Positions 57,544 to 64,000 of a DNA stretch of 64,000 nt are shown piece after piece. Numbering within the stretch: position 1 is the stretch's first letter; the number at the start of each line of letters is the position of its first letter. The stretch is from DASYTH01 sp045806965 (GTDB lineage: Bacteria; Actinomycetota; Actinomycetes; Mycobacteriales; Pseudonocardiaceae). Below the pieces are notes generated by a model. That model worked only from the letters and a program-made list of their open reading frames with translations, did not search any database and was not told the origin of the DNA. The stretch spans positions 53,683 through 117,682 of the forward strand of contig JBJMIG010000044.1 of NCBI GenBank assembly GCA_045806965.1, in the 5' to 3' direction. The position numbers and the translations under genes are program-made.

Positions 57544-57637
57544 AACATCTCCTCAACAGGTGCCGATGTATCTTCCCGCCGCAGGTCGCGACGGGAACGG
57601 CCGGTTTCTTCACGGCGACTTCTCCGGCTTGCCGGGA

Positions 57638-57668
57638 GTAATCGAGAACAACGACCTCTGATAGTCAA
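57638..57668 (-). promoter_or_regulatory. candidate promoter of the cold-shock gene
   Basis: On the minus strand TTGACT (57663-57668) precedes the AT-rich TCGATTAC (57638-57645) by about 17 bases. It lies about 100 bases before the GTG, leaving a long untranslated leader rich in CG arms. The rest of 57544-57736 shows no gene. Confidence 0.45.
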
Positions 57669-57736
57669 GCACATCTGCCCGCCCGGTGTGTGGAGCGGGG
57701 GTTGCGACGGGTCACAGGCTAAGGGACGCTTCGTAG

Positions 57737-58087
57737 GTGAGCGAGCTCAATGGTGACCAGTCCGTGTCCATTGCCCTCGAACTTGACGAAGCTGGTGTCT
57801 CCGTCGACCTCCCCCGCCCCGCGCACCGGGGTGACCAGGTCTATGGCGTGCCGTACCGGCCGGTGGAGTTCCGTGACGATGACCTTCCGACCGCCCTCGA
57901 GCGCTCGGCCGCGTGGCTGCGACGAACCCAGGAATGGCTCGGCGAACCGGTAGACGTGATCGCCATCCACCTCGACTACGACGACAGCGAAGGCTCGCCC
58001 TACTACGACGTGAAGCTGCTCTGCAACGAGGAGGACCTGGCCGGCGCACCGATCGCGCTGCGCGCGGCCTCGCATCGCGATCCCTAA
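57737..58087 (+). CDS. unrecognised 116-residue soluble protein
   Basis: A GTG start reads MSELNGDQSVSIALELDEAG. The protein is acidic, with strands VSIALELDEAGVSV and VIAIHLDYDD and a helix ALERSAAWLRRTQEWLGEPV. It resembles small alpha/beta proteins without a catalytic motif. Composition is unlike the noise frames, so it is probably real. It overlaps the convergent sixA-like gene by four bases and is divergent from the cold-shock gene. I do not recognise the family. Confidence 0.6.
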   Translation: MSELNGDQSVSIALELDEAGVSVDLPRPAHRGDQVYGVPYRPVEFRDDDLPTALERSAAWLRRTQEWLGEPVDVIAIHLDYDDSEGSPYYDVKLLCNEEDLAGAPIALRAASHRDP

Positions 58088-58580
58088 CCCCTAGGGGTCG
58101 TGTAGTCGTCCAGGGTCGCGCCGGCGAACTCGGCGTCCACCCACGAGCCGGGCCAGGACAGCACCGCCACCGCCGAGGTCTTCAGCTCCTTGGCCTCGCC
58201 GCAGAGCTGCTCGACCAGGTCGGCGAGCCCCGGATTGTGCCCGACCAGCACCACCCGGCGCGGTTCGTCGGACAGTTCGGCCAGCACGGTCAGCAGCTCG
58301 GTTGGGCTGGCCCCGTACAGCCGCTCGTCCTCCCGGACCGGCGGGCGCGGGTCCAGACCGGTGCCGGCCAGCTGCCAGGTCTGCCTGGCCCGCCGCGCCG
58401 TCGAGCAGAGCACCAGGTCAACCTCGCCGACCGTGCCGGTCATCCGGGTCAGCCAGGTGCCGATGCCGCAGCGTCCCGGCGGCCACGCTCGGTCAGCGGC
58501 CGCTCGTGGTCGGGTAACGGGTGTGACCAATCCGACTTCGCGTGCCGCACCACGACCAGAGTGCGCCGCCGCTGCGGCAT
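58084..58580 (-). pseudogene. sixA: SixA-type phosphohistidine phosphatase, frameshifted
   Basis: The N-terminal half starts at ATG 58580: MPQRRRTLVVVRHAKSDWSH, with the RHG-type RHA motif, then ERPLTERGRRDAAA, and then runs into a stop in its own frame. The next frame continues IGTWLTRMTGTVGEVDLVLC, STARRARQTW and VVLVGHNPGLADLVEQLCGE to the end at 58084. Inserting one base near 58464-58470 joins them as DAAAIGTWLTRM, the normal SixA sequence. This is either a real inactivating deletion or a sequencing error. The start overlaps the HAD gene stop (TGATG). Confidence 0.75.
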
Positions 58581-59389
58581 CAGAACCACCGCTCGAGCAC
58601 CTGGGCCACTCCGTCCTCGGAGTTGGGTGCGGCGATCTCATCGGCCGCGTCGAGCGCGTCCGGGTGCGCGTTGGCCATGGCCACCCCGTGCCCGGCCCAA
58701 CGCAGCATCTCCACGTCGTTGGGCATGTCACCGAACGCGACGACGTCCGGCGCGGCGCGCTCAAGCCGGGCGCACACCTCGGCCAGCCCGAATGCCTTGG
58801 TCACTCCGGCGGCGGAGAACTCGAGCAGCCCGCTGTTGGTGGAGAACGTCACATCCACGGCGTGGTCGAGCACCTCCCTGGCCGCCACGGCCATCTCGCC
58901 GCTGGTCAGCTTCGGATGCCGGACCAGCAGCTTGGTCGCCGGGTGGCCGAGCACCTCGGCGCGCGGCGCGGCCGCGCCGCCCTCCTCGTCGCCCCAGGGG
59001 TTGCGGTAGCCGTACTCGGCGACGAACGACGGCCCGTCCAGAGCGGCCGTGCTGGCCCGCTCCACGGCCACCCGCAGGCCGGGCAGCGCCCGTTCGAGGG
59101 CGTGCGTCACGTCGTGCAGCAGCATCGGGTCCAGCCCGTGGGTGGCAAGCACGCGGTCGGCGCCGATGTCATAGAGCACCGCGCCGTTGGAGCACACCGC
59201 GTAACCGCGCAGGTCGGTCACCTCGGACACCGGCGGAATCCAGCGCGGCGGCCGCCCGGTGACCAGCACGAACGGGATACCGGCCGCGATCACCCTGGCC
59301 ACCGCCCGCGCGGTCCGCTCGGTGACCCTGGCCATCGGGTCGAGCAGCGTCCCGTCCACATCCGATGCGATCAACTTCGGCTTCTGCAC
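58580..59389 (-). CDS. HAD-family (Cof-type) phosphatase
   Basis: A 269-residue HAD hydrolase with C2-type cap: motif I IASDVDGTLLDP, motif II FVLVTGRPPRW, motif III with a lysine in LGHPATKLLVRHP and motif IV VVAFGDMPNDVEMLRWAG. Cof-type members dephosphorylate sugar phosphates and phosphorylated cofactors. An orthologue, Rv3813c, lies close to glf in M. tuberculosis (from memory), so this is probably a conserved neighbour. The stop overlaps the start of the sixA-like gene by one base. Confidence 0.88.
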   Translation of the reverse strand: MQKPKLIASDVDGTLLDPMARVTERTARAVARVIAAGIPFVLVTGRPPRWIPPVSEVTDLRGYAVCSNGAVLYDIGADRVLATHGLDPMLLHDVTHALERALPGLRVAVERASTAALDGPSFVAEYGYRNPWGDEEGGAAAPRAEVLGHPATKLLVRHPKLTSGEMAVAAREVLDHAVDVTFSTNSGLLEFSAAGVTKAFGLAEVCARLERAAPDVVAFGDMPNDVEMLRWAGHGVAMANAHPDALDAADEIAAPNSEDGVAQVLERWF

Positions 59390-59454
59390 CCACCCATCCT
59401 CCCAATTCGCGGTGACAGTCCGGCTGGGCGCCGCTCGGCGCTACGGTGTGAGCT

Positions 59455-60036
59455 GTGTCGTACCCGCCCGGCTCCGGATACCCGCCGCCCTACGGCGTAC
59501 CCCCGACCGGTTACGGCTACTTCCCGCAGCGGCCGCCGAGCACCGCGCCGGCCTACCTGACCGCCGTGCTGTTCCTGGCCTGTGGCGCGATGACCCTGGT
59601 GTTCGCCCTGGTCAGCTGGGACGGCACGGCCGACAACCAGGACATCCTGGCCGCGGTGGTCGGGGTGGTGTTCTCCGGCGACCTGACCGGCAACGTGGAC
59701 TTCGCCATCTCCGCCGCGATGACCGTGGCCTGCTCCACGCTCTTCTTCGCCGCGATCCTCCTGTTGACCCGGCTGGGCTTTCTCCGCTGGGTTCTGGCCG
59801 TGATCGGCGGCATCGTCACCGCCTACTACCTCTACGCGGTGATCTATCTGCTGACCCACCACGCCGCCGGAGTGATGGGGCTGGTCAGCGTCGCGCTGCT
59901 GCTCTGGCTCGGTGCGACCGTGCTGGCCGTACTGCCGGTCACCGGGCGGGCCATGCGCGGCGGCGGGTACCGGTACCCCCCGCCCGCCCCGGCGCAGCCG
60001 CAGCCGTACGGTCCCGGCTGGTACCGAGCGCCATGA
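59455..60036 (+). CDS. four-helix membrane protein with Pro/Tyr-rich ends
   Basis: A 193-residue protein. Residues 1-32 are Pro/Gly/Tyr-rich (YPPPYGVPPTGYGYFPQ), followed by four membrane helices (~34-55, 78-105 region, 108-130, 135-158) and a Pro/Tyr-rich tail (YRYPPPAPAQPQPYG). Such ends are common in actinobacterial proteins of unknown role. GTG 59455 follows TACGGT at leaderless distance. It is divergent from the HAD gene and followed by the LLM oxidoreductase after 16 bases. Confidence 0.7.
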   Translation: MSYPPGSGYPPPYGVPPTGYGYFPQRPPSTAPAYLTAVLFLACGAMTLVFALVSWDGTADNQDILAAVVGVVFSGDLTGNVDFAISAAMTVACSTLFFAAILLLTRLGFLRWVLAVIGGIVTAYYLYAVIYLLTHHAAGVMGLVSVALLLWLGATVLAVLPVTGRAMRGGGYRYPPPAPAQPQPYGPGWYRAP

Positions 60037-60052
60037 CCGGCGGCAGGTAGGC

Positions 60053-60937
60053 GTGCGCGTCGGCATCGTGATCCTGCCCGAGCACCGCTGGGCACTGGCC
60101 GCACCGCGCTGGCGTGCGGCCGAGCGCTACGGCTTCGACCACGCCTGGACCTACGACCACATCGGCTGGCGCACGCTGGTCGATGGCCCGTGGTTCGACG
60201 CGGTGCCCACGCTGACCGCGGCCGCGCTGGTCACCGAGCGGATCCGGCTGGGTACGTTCGTGGCCTCGCCGAACTTCCGGCACCCGGTGAGCTTCGCCAG
60301 GAGCCTGCTCGCGCTGGACGACGTCTCCGCCGGCCGGTTCACCCTCGGGGTCGGCGCCGGCGCGCTGCGCGGCTACGACAACCTCGTGATGGGCGGCACC
60401 GAGCTGGCGGCTCGGGCCAGGGTGGACCGGTTCGGCGAGTTCCTCGAGCTGACCGATGCGCTGCTCACCGGCGAGCGGACCAGCTACGCGGGCACGTACT
60501 ACCGCGCGGTCGAGGCGCGCGGCGCGCCGGGCTGCGTGCAGCGGCCGCGGCTGCCGTTCCTGGTCGCCGCCACCGGCCCGCGCTCGATGCGGCTGGCCGC
60601 CCGGTACGGCCAGGGCTGGGTGACCACCGGCACTCCCGCCGATGACCTGGAGCACTGGTGGCGGGTGGTCGGGCAGCGGGCCGCACGCTTCACCGAGGTG
60701 TGCGCCGAGCAGGGCCGGGCTTTGGCCACCGTGGACCGGTTCGTCAGCGTGGACTCCGCCCCCGGGTACTCGCTGACCAGCGTGGCGACGTTTCGCGACG
60801 CGCTCGGCCGGGCGAGCGAGCTCGGCTTCACCGACGTGGTGGCGCACTGGCCACGGCCGGACGGCCCGTACGCCGGAACGGAGGCGGTGCTCGAGCGGGT
60901 GGCCGCCGAGGTGCTGCCCGCGCTGCGCTCGGTCTGA
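60053..60937 (+). CDS. LLM-class F420- or FMN-dependent oxidoreductase
   Basis: A 294-residue TIM barrel of the luciferase-like family. It starts VRVGIVILPEHRW, then WTYDHIGWRTLVDGPWFDA, LTERIRLGTFVASPNFRHP and GRFTLGVGAGALRGYDN, all typical. Whether it uses F420 or FMN cannot be told reliably. GTG 60053 has GGCAGG upstream. The substrate is unknown. It is co-directional with the preceding membrane protein gene and followed by a 228-base gap with a leader and a terminator-like hairpin before glf. Confidence 0.87.
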   Translation: MRVGIVILPEHRWALAAPRWRAAERYGFDHAWTYDHIGWRTLVDGPWFDAVPTLTAAALVTERIRLGTFVASPNFRHPVSFARSLLALDDVSAGRFTLGVGAGALRGYDNLVMGGTELAARARVDRFGEFLELTDALLTGERTSYAGTYYRAVEARGAPGCVQRPRLPFLVAATGPRSMRLAARYGQGWVTTGTPADDLEHWWRVVGQRAARFTEVCAEQGRALATVDRFVSVDSAPGYSLTSVATFRDALGRASELGFTDVVAHWPRPDGPYAGTEAVLERVAAEVLPALRSV

Positions 60938-61016
60938 GCCGGCTCCGAGCCGGCTGCGAGGCGGCCTCGTTGAGCGGACCGCGCCGCCGGGCAACGCCAC
61001 GGGCCCTCACGACGTC

Positions 61017-61075
61017 TATAACAGCGGAGGCGGGACGCCGGAGGGGAACGGGGAACCTGGGGGATTTGGGGGAAC
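61017..61075 (+). ncRNA. possible short leader or small RNA upstream of glf
   Basis: TATAAC at 61017-61022 is a good -10 box in this genome. The following bases are G-run-rich (GGAACGGGGAACCTGGGGGA, then TTTGGGGGAACA) and end at the hairpin at 61076-61128. A transcript starting near 61028 and ending at that hairpin would be about 100 bases. There is no clear -35 and no known RNA family was recognised. It lies outside any gene. Confidence 0.35.
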
Positions 61076-61128
61076 AAGGCCTCCGTGCCGACCGAGTCGG
61101 GAGGACCGGTCGAGCACGGAGGCCTTTT
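61076..61128 (+). terminator. long terminator-like hairpin with a T-run before glf
   Basis: AAGGCCTCCGTGC (61076-61088) pairs perfectly with GCACGGAGGCCTT (61114-61126), followed by TT. The loop contains a further inner stem (CGACCG with CGGTCG). A T-run is rare for this kind of genome. It ends the upstream transcript or acts as an attenuator; glf has its own promoter after it. Confidence 0.7.
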
Positions 61129-61130
61129 AC

Positions 61131-61157
61131 TTGAGGCTCGCATACACACGATAGGGT
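61131..61157 (+). promoter_or_regulatory. candidate glf promoter
   Basis: TTGAGG (61131-61136) and TAGGGT (61152-61157) are 15 bases apart. TAGGGT is eight bases before GTG 61166, so the glf mRNA is probably leaderless. Confidence 0.5.
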
Positions 61158-61165
61158 GGCTGCCC

Positions 61166-62371
61166 GTGACCTCGGCTGACAATTACCTTGGCTTCGACCT
61201 GATCGTCGTCGGTTCCGGCTTCTTTGGCCTGACCGTCGCCGAACGGGCCGCCACCCAGCTCGACAAGCGGGTGCTGGTGCTGGAGCGGCGCTCGCACCTC
61301 GGCGGCAACGCCTACTCCGAGTCCGACCCGGAAACCGGCATCGAGGTGCACCGCTACGGCGCCCACCTGTTCCACACGTCGAACAAGCGGGTCTGGGACT
61401 ACGTCAACCAGTTCACCGACTTCACCGGCTACCAGCACCGGGTGTTCACCAAGTTCCAGGACCAGGTCTACACGTTCCCTATGAACCTGGCGCTGATCAA
61501 CCAGTTCTTCGGCCGTTCGTTCTCGCCGGACGAGGCCCGCGCCCTGGTCGCCGGGCAGGCCGCCGAGATCCAGACCGCGGATGCGCAGAACCTCGAGGAG
61601 AAGGCGATCTCGCTGATCGGGCGGCCGCTCTACGAGGCGTTCGTCCGCGGTTACACGGCCAAACAGTGGCAGACCGACCCGAAGGAGTTGGCCGCGGCCA
61701 TCATCACCCGGCTGCCGGTCCGGTACGACTTCAACAACCGCTACTTCAACGACACCTACGAGGGCCTGCCGGTCGACGGCTACACCGCATGGCTGACCAA
61801 GATGGCGGACCACCCGAACATCGAGGTCCGCTGTGATGTCGACTACTTCGACGTTCGCGAGCAGATCCCGGCCGGCACCCCCACCGTCTACACCGGCCCG
61901 CTGGACCGCTACTTCGACTACTCCGAGGGCCGGCTCGGCTGGCGCACGCTGGACTTCGAGCGCGAGGTGCGCACCGACGTCGGGGACTTCCAGGGCACCG
62001 CGGTGATGAACTACGCCGACGAGGACGTGCCGTTCACCCGCATCCTGGAGTTCCGGCACTTCCACCCGGAGCGGGGCTCCTACCCGGCCGACAAGACCGT
62101 GATCGTGCGCGAGTTCTCCCGGTTCGCCAAGGAGGACGACGAGCCGTACTACCCGATCAACACGCCGGACGACCGCGAGAAGCTGGAGCGCTACCGCGAG
62201 CTCGCCAAGCAGGAGGCCAGGACCCGCAACGTGATCTTCGGCGGGCGGCTCGGCACCTACAAGTACCTCGACATGCACATGGCCATCGGCTCCGCGCTGT
62301 CGGTGTTCGACAACAAGATCGGCCCACACCTCGCGGACGGTGCCCCGCTGGACGGCTCGATCGACGGCTGA
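61166..62371 (+). CDS. glf: UDP-galactopyranose mutase
   Basis: Converts UDP-Galp to UDP-Galf, the donor for the two GlfT2-type enzymes. The 401-residue flavoprotein starts with FDLIVVGSGFFGLTVAERAA (FAD fold), then LGGNAYSESDPETGIEVHRY, YGAHLFHTSNKRVW, and PVDGYTAWLTKM. GTG 61166 is preferred, just before the conserved start. In M. tuberculosis glf directly precedes glfT2; here ~4 kb separate them. The stop is followed by an R2 repeat unit that also holds the stop of the convergent gene. Confidence 0.96.
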   Translation: MTSADNYLGFDLIVVGSGFFGLTVAERAATQLDKRVLVLERRSHLGGNAYSESDPETGIEVHRYGAHLFHTSNKRVWDYVNQFTDFTGYQHRVFTKFQDQVYTFPMNLALINQFFGRSFSPDEARALVAGQAAEIQTADAQNLEEKAISLIGRPLYEAFVRGYTAKQWQTDPKELAAAIITRLPVRYDFNNRYFNDTYEGLPVDGYTAWLTKMADHPNIEVRCDVDYFDVREQIPAGTPTVYTGPLDRYFDYSEGRLGWRTLDFEREVRTDVGDFQGTAVMNYADEDVPFTRILEFRHFHPERGSYPADKTVIVREFSRFAKEDDEPYYPINTPDDREKLERYRELAKQEARTRNVIFGGRLGTYKYLDMHMAIGSALSVFDNKIGPHLADGAPLDGSIDG

Positions 62372-62380
62372 GCCCTATCG

Positions 62381-62399
62381 GCGCAATGTCACCTTGCGC
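62381..62399. repeat. family-R2 repeat at the glf / 62389 junction
   Basis: GCGCAATGTCACCTTGCGC is a palindrome with one mismatch. It is nine bases after the glf stop. The minus-strand gene ends inside it with the codons GCA AGG TGA, as nat does at 28061. Confidence 0.75.
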
Positions 62400-62859
62400 T
62401 GGTTGAGCCCGGCGGTGTCTTGGTCTTCCACTCGTCGAAGAGCAGGTCCGTGTGCCGTTCGCGGTAGCGGTAGATGTCATGCACGTTCACCGTCTTGGCC
62501 CAGGTGCCGCCCTCGACCTGAACGAAGCCGGCGCGCACCACCGCGGCTTTCTCCTCGCCGACGTAGTAGAGCCCGACCGTGCCGTCCCCGGTGATGCTCA
62601 CCACCTGACAGGGGTGACCAAGGTGATCGGCCAACGAGGTGACCTCGACCAGCCGCTCGCACTCGGTGCTCGGCAGGGTGGCGGTCCATGCGCTGTGCTC
62701 GGCGACCCAGCCGAACAGCGCCGGATCGGGGTTCTCCGGCGCCCGGACGACCAGTGTGACCCGGCCGTCCTTCGGGTAGGAGTTCGCCGGGTACTCGACG
62801 CCGCCGACCGTGGCGAACACGCCGAAGCGGGGCCGCTCGGTGTTCGGCTGAATGGTCAT
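62389..62859 (-). CDS. unrecognised protein, paralogue of the right-edge gene
   Basis: About 156 residues starting MTIQPNTERPRFGVFATVGG. It is clearly related to the partial gene at 63585: both share ECxRLVE, LGxPCQV, LYYxG, GF.Q, Y.Y.E.HTDL.FDxW. No signal peptide or membrane segment. No family recognised. GGAGGGATC precedes the ATG, and the start overlaps the stop of the middle gene by four bases (ATGA). The C-terminus PPGSTSAR and the stop come partly from an R2 repeat, an unusual end. Confidence 0.65.
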   Translation of the reverse strand: MTIQPNTERPRFGVFATVGGVEYPANSYPKDGRVTLVVRAPENPDPALFGWVAEHSAWTATLPSTECERLVEVTSLADHLGHPCQVVSITGDGTVGLYYVGEEKAAVVRAGFVQVEGGTWAKTVNVHDIYRYRERHTDLLFDEWKTKTPPGSTSAR

Positions 62860-63566
62860 CGCAGATCCCTCCAACCCAGCGCGCTGCCGCTGTAGCCGGC
62901 TACCGGACGCCGCCCGCCGGCCGTGGTGTATTCGACGATCAAGGCACCGGCCGGCAGCGGGGCGAAGCGCCGCCACCGCTCCGGCACGCCGAGCTCCGGG
63001 TCGGCGGTGATCCCGGTGCCGGCGTAGGGCCACGGATTGAGCTCCAGCCGGTAGAGGTTCGGGTCCAGCCCGGCCGTCTGCGCCGCCTCCAGCATCCGGA
63101 AGCCGGCCATCCGCACGTCGGTCATGTTGGGCGGGAAGCCGGTCGGCGGGTAGGGCGGTGCCGGCGCGCCGAGCGGGATCACCAGCTGGGCAGGCTCGGT
63201 GGCCGCGAACTCCACCACGAGCAACACCGGCGGGTCCGGGCGAAACGGGCTGCCCGGGTAGTCCAGCCGGAAGGCGCGCACCAGGTCGGCCGGGGTGGCC
63301 GGGTCCGGTAGGTCCTGCGCCCTGGCCACGGTGCCGCCCGCCATCCGGAAGTCGAACGGCGGCTCCTCGCCCCAGCGCCCGGCGGAGACCTCGCCGCGCA
63401 GGTAGCGCTCGAGACTGCCCGGACGCAGCGGCTTGGCCAGCACGGTGTCCGGCTCGACGGTCACCAGGGTGTGCACCCGGGCGGTGAGCTCCCGTTCGTG
63501 CTGGGTCAGGCCGCCCGAGCCGGGTACCGAACCGGCCGCCGGCTCCGCGCCGCCTGGCTCGCTCAC
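62856..63566 (-). CDS. unrecognised soluble protein between two paralogues
   Basis: A 236-residue protein: a Gly/Ser/Pro-rich start, helix HERELTARVHTLVT, then RPGSLERYLRGEVSAGRWG, FDFRMAGGTVARAQDLP, AFRLDYPGSPFRPDPPVLLV and a C-terminal PAGALIVEYTTAGGRR. The layout Arg-rich motif / hydrophobic strands / acidic residues loosely recalls ADP-ribosyltransferase-type toxins, but I cannot show this. GTG 63566 has no good ribosome site and follows the upstream gene stop by 18 bases, so it may depend on coupling. It overlaps its downstream neighbour by four bases. Confidence 0.6.
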   Translation of the reverse strand: MSEPGGAEPAAGSVPGSGGLTQHERELTARVHTLVTVEPDTVLAKPLRPGSLERYLRGEVSAGRWGEEPPFDFRMAGGTVARAQDLPDPATPADLVRAFRLDYPGSPFRPDPPVLLVVEFAATEPAQLVIPLGAPAPPYPPTGFPPNMTDVRMAGFRMLEAAQTAGLDPNLYRLELNPWPYAGTGITADPELGVPERWRRFAPLPAGALIVEYTTAGGRRPVAGYSGSALGWRDLR

Positions 63567-63584
63567 GATGACGTCACCATGACC

Positions 63585-64000
63585 TCACGATGACGTCGCC
63601 TCGGCCGGCTTGGCGAAGGTCAGCTCGCGCCACCGGTCGAACTGCAGGTCGGTGTGGATCTCGTGGTAGTCGTAGAGCTCGCTGAGCGGGGCGACGGCGG
63701 AGAAGGTGCCCGGGTCCGTCTGCCGGAAGCCGACCCGCTCCGCCTCGGCCGAGTTGCCGCCGGTGTAGTACAGCAACGCCTGCCCGGCATCGCGGAGGGC
63801 CATCACCTGACACGGCACGCCGAGGTACTTCGCGAAGGAATGGATCTCGACCAGCCGGTCGCACTCCTCGACCTGGACCGTCGTCTCCCAGAGGTCCCAC
63901 TTCTCGTCATAGTGAAACCTCGGGTCGTCCGGCCGCGGCGATCCCTTGCGGAACAGCGTGACCGTGCCGTCCGCGGCGACCGCCTCGGCCTGGTACGCCA
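63585..64000 (-). CDS. unrecognised protein, partial, paralogue of the 62389 gene
   Basis: The 5' end lies beyond the window; 138 codons are visible. The readable part begins AYQAEAVAADGTVTLFRKGS and contains VEECDRLVEIHSF, LGVPCQVMALRD, LLYYTGGNSAEAERVGFRQ and ELYDYHEIHTDLQFDRW, matching the 62389 gene along its length. Its stop is followed by a 22-base tandem duplication (CTCACGATGACGTC, twice) that extends into the start of the middle gene. No family recognised. Confidence 0.65.
   Translation of the reverse strand, partial: AYQAEAVAADGTVTLFRKGSPRPDDPRFHYDEKWDLWETTVQVEECDRLVEIHSFAKYLGVPCQVMALRDAGQALLYYTGGNSAEAERVGFRQTDPGTFSAVAPLSELYDYHEIHTDLQFDRWRELTFAKPAEATSS

Overview
The window is very GC-rich and gene-dense, with many GTG starts and several starts that sit 6-10 bases after a TANNNT box, as expected for leaderless mRNAs. 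This is an actinomycete chromosome. It carries arabinogalactan genes (an Emb-type arabinosyltransferase, decaprenyl-phosphate phosphoribosyltransferase with its phosphatase, two GlfT2-type galactofuranosyltransferases, UDP-galactopyranose mutase) and DrrAB-type exporters, but no mycolyl-transfer genes here. A member of the Pseudonocardiales is the best guess. From memory, the order glycerophosphodiesterase / ferritin / HTH + DUF2470 / pheA / metallopeptidase / septum-formation protein / serS / HAD / glf / glfT2 / PAP2 / ubiA / emb follows the M. tuberculosis Rv3793-Rv3842 segment, with many insertions.

Layout. 1-4607: cytochrome P450 fragment, glycerophosphodiesterase, SEC-C protein, SigE-family sigma factor with a coupled membrane protein, a lipoprotein sharing its domain, ferritin. 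4680-10973: double GNAT, arginine deiminase, a two-gene LigD (ligase + polymerase), CPBP protease, flavin/F420 protein. 11056-15557: methionine aminopeptidase divergent from a small HTH, an iron-box-controlled DUF2470 protein, and a TetR-controlled DrrAB exporter. 15674-19758: homogentisate module (hmgA, an unknown companion, fahA, IclR). 19776-27663: GDT1-type transporter, sensor kinase and response regulator, coaA, GNAT, macro-domain protein, pheA, second DrrAB exporter. 27664-33003: a repeat-rich gap, arylamine N-acetyltransferase, lipoprotein, ShbA/SigD-like sigma factor, TetR with an AurF-like diiron enzyme. 33068-40197: metallopeptidase, septum-formation protein, a YjfM/YjfC/YjfL-like triad, serS, and a GH25 muramidase with LGFP repeats.

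40188-57255 is the envelope-polymer region. A heptose cassette (gmhA, GT9 heptosyltransferase-like gene, hldE, HAD phosphatase, Zn-ribbon methyltransferase) lies beside the minus-strand emb-PAP2-ubiA operon. A divergent plus-strand operon encodes a flippase, a methyltransferase and two GlfT2-type enzymes, and ends at a 17-bp terminator hairpin. After a cold-shock gene, 57737-64000 holds a frameshifted sixA, HAD phosphatase, membrane protein, LLM-type oxidoreductase, a terminator-bounded leader, glf, and a three-gene minus-strand cluster in which two paralogues flank an unrelated gene.

Two dispersed non-coding repeat families stand out. One is palindromic, built around AAGGTSAC, always lies at gene 3' ends and twice supplies the stop codon. 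The other has a 66-base core in three copies. No tRNA, rRNA, CRISPR array, insertion sequence or prophage was seen. Gene-free stretches over 300 bases are described individually.
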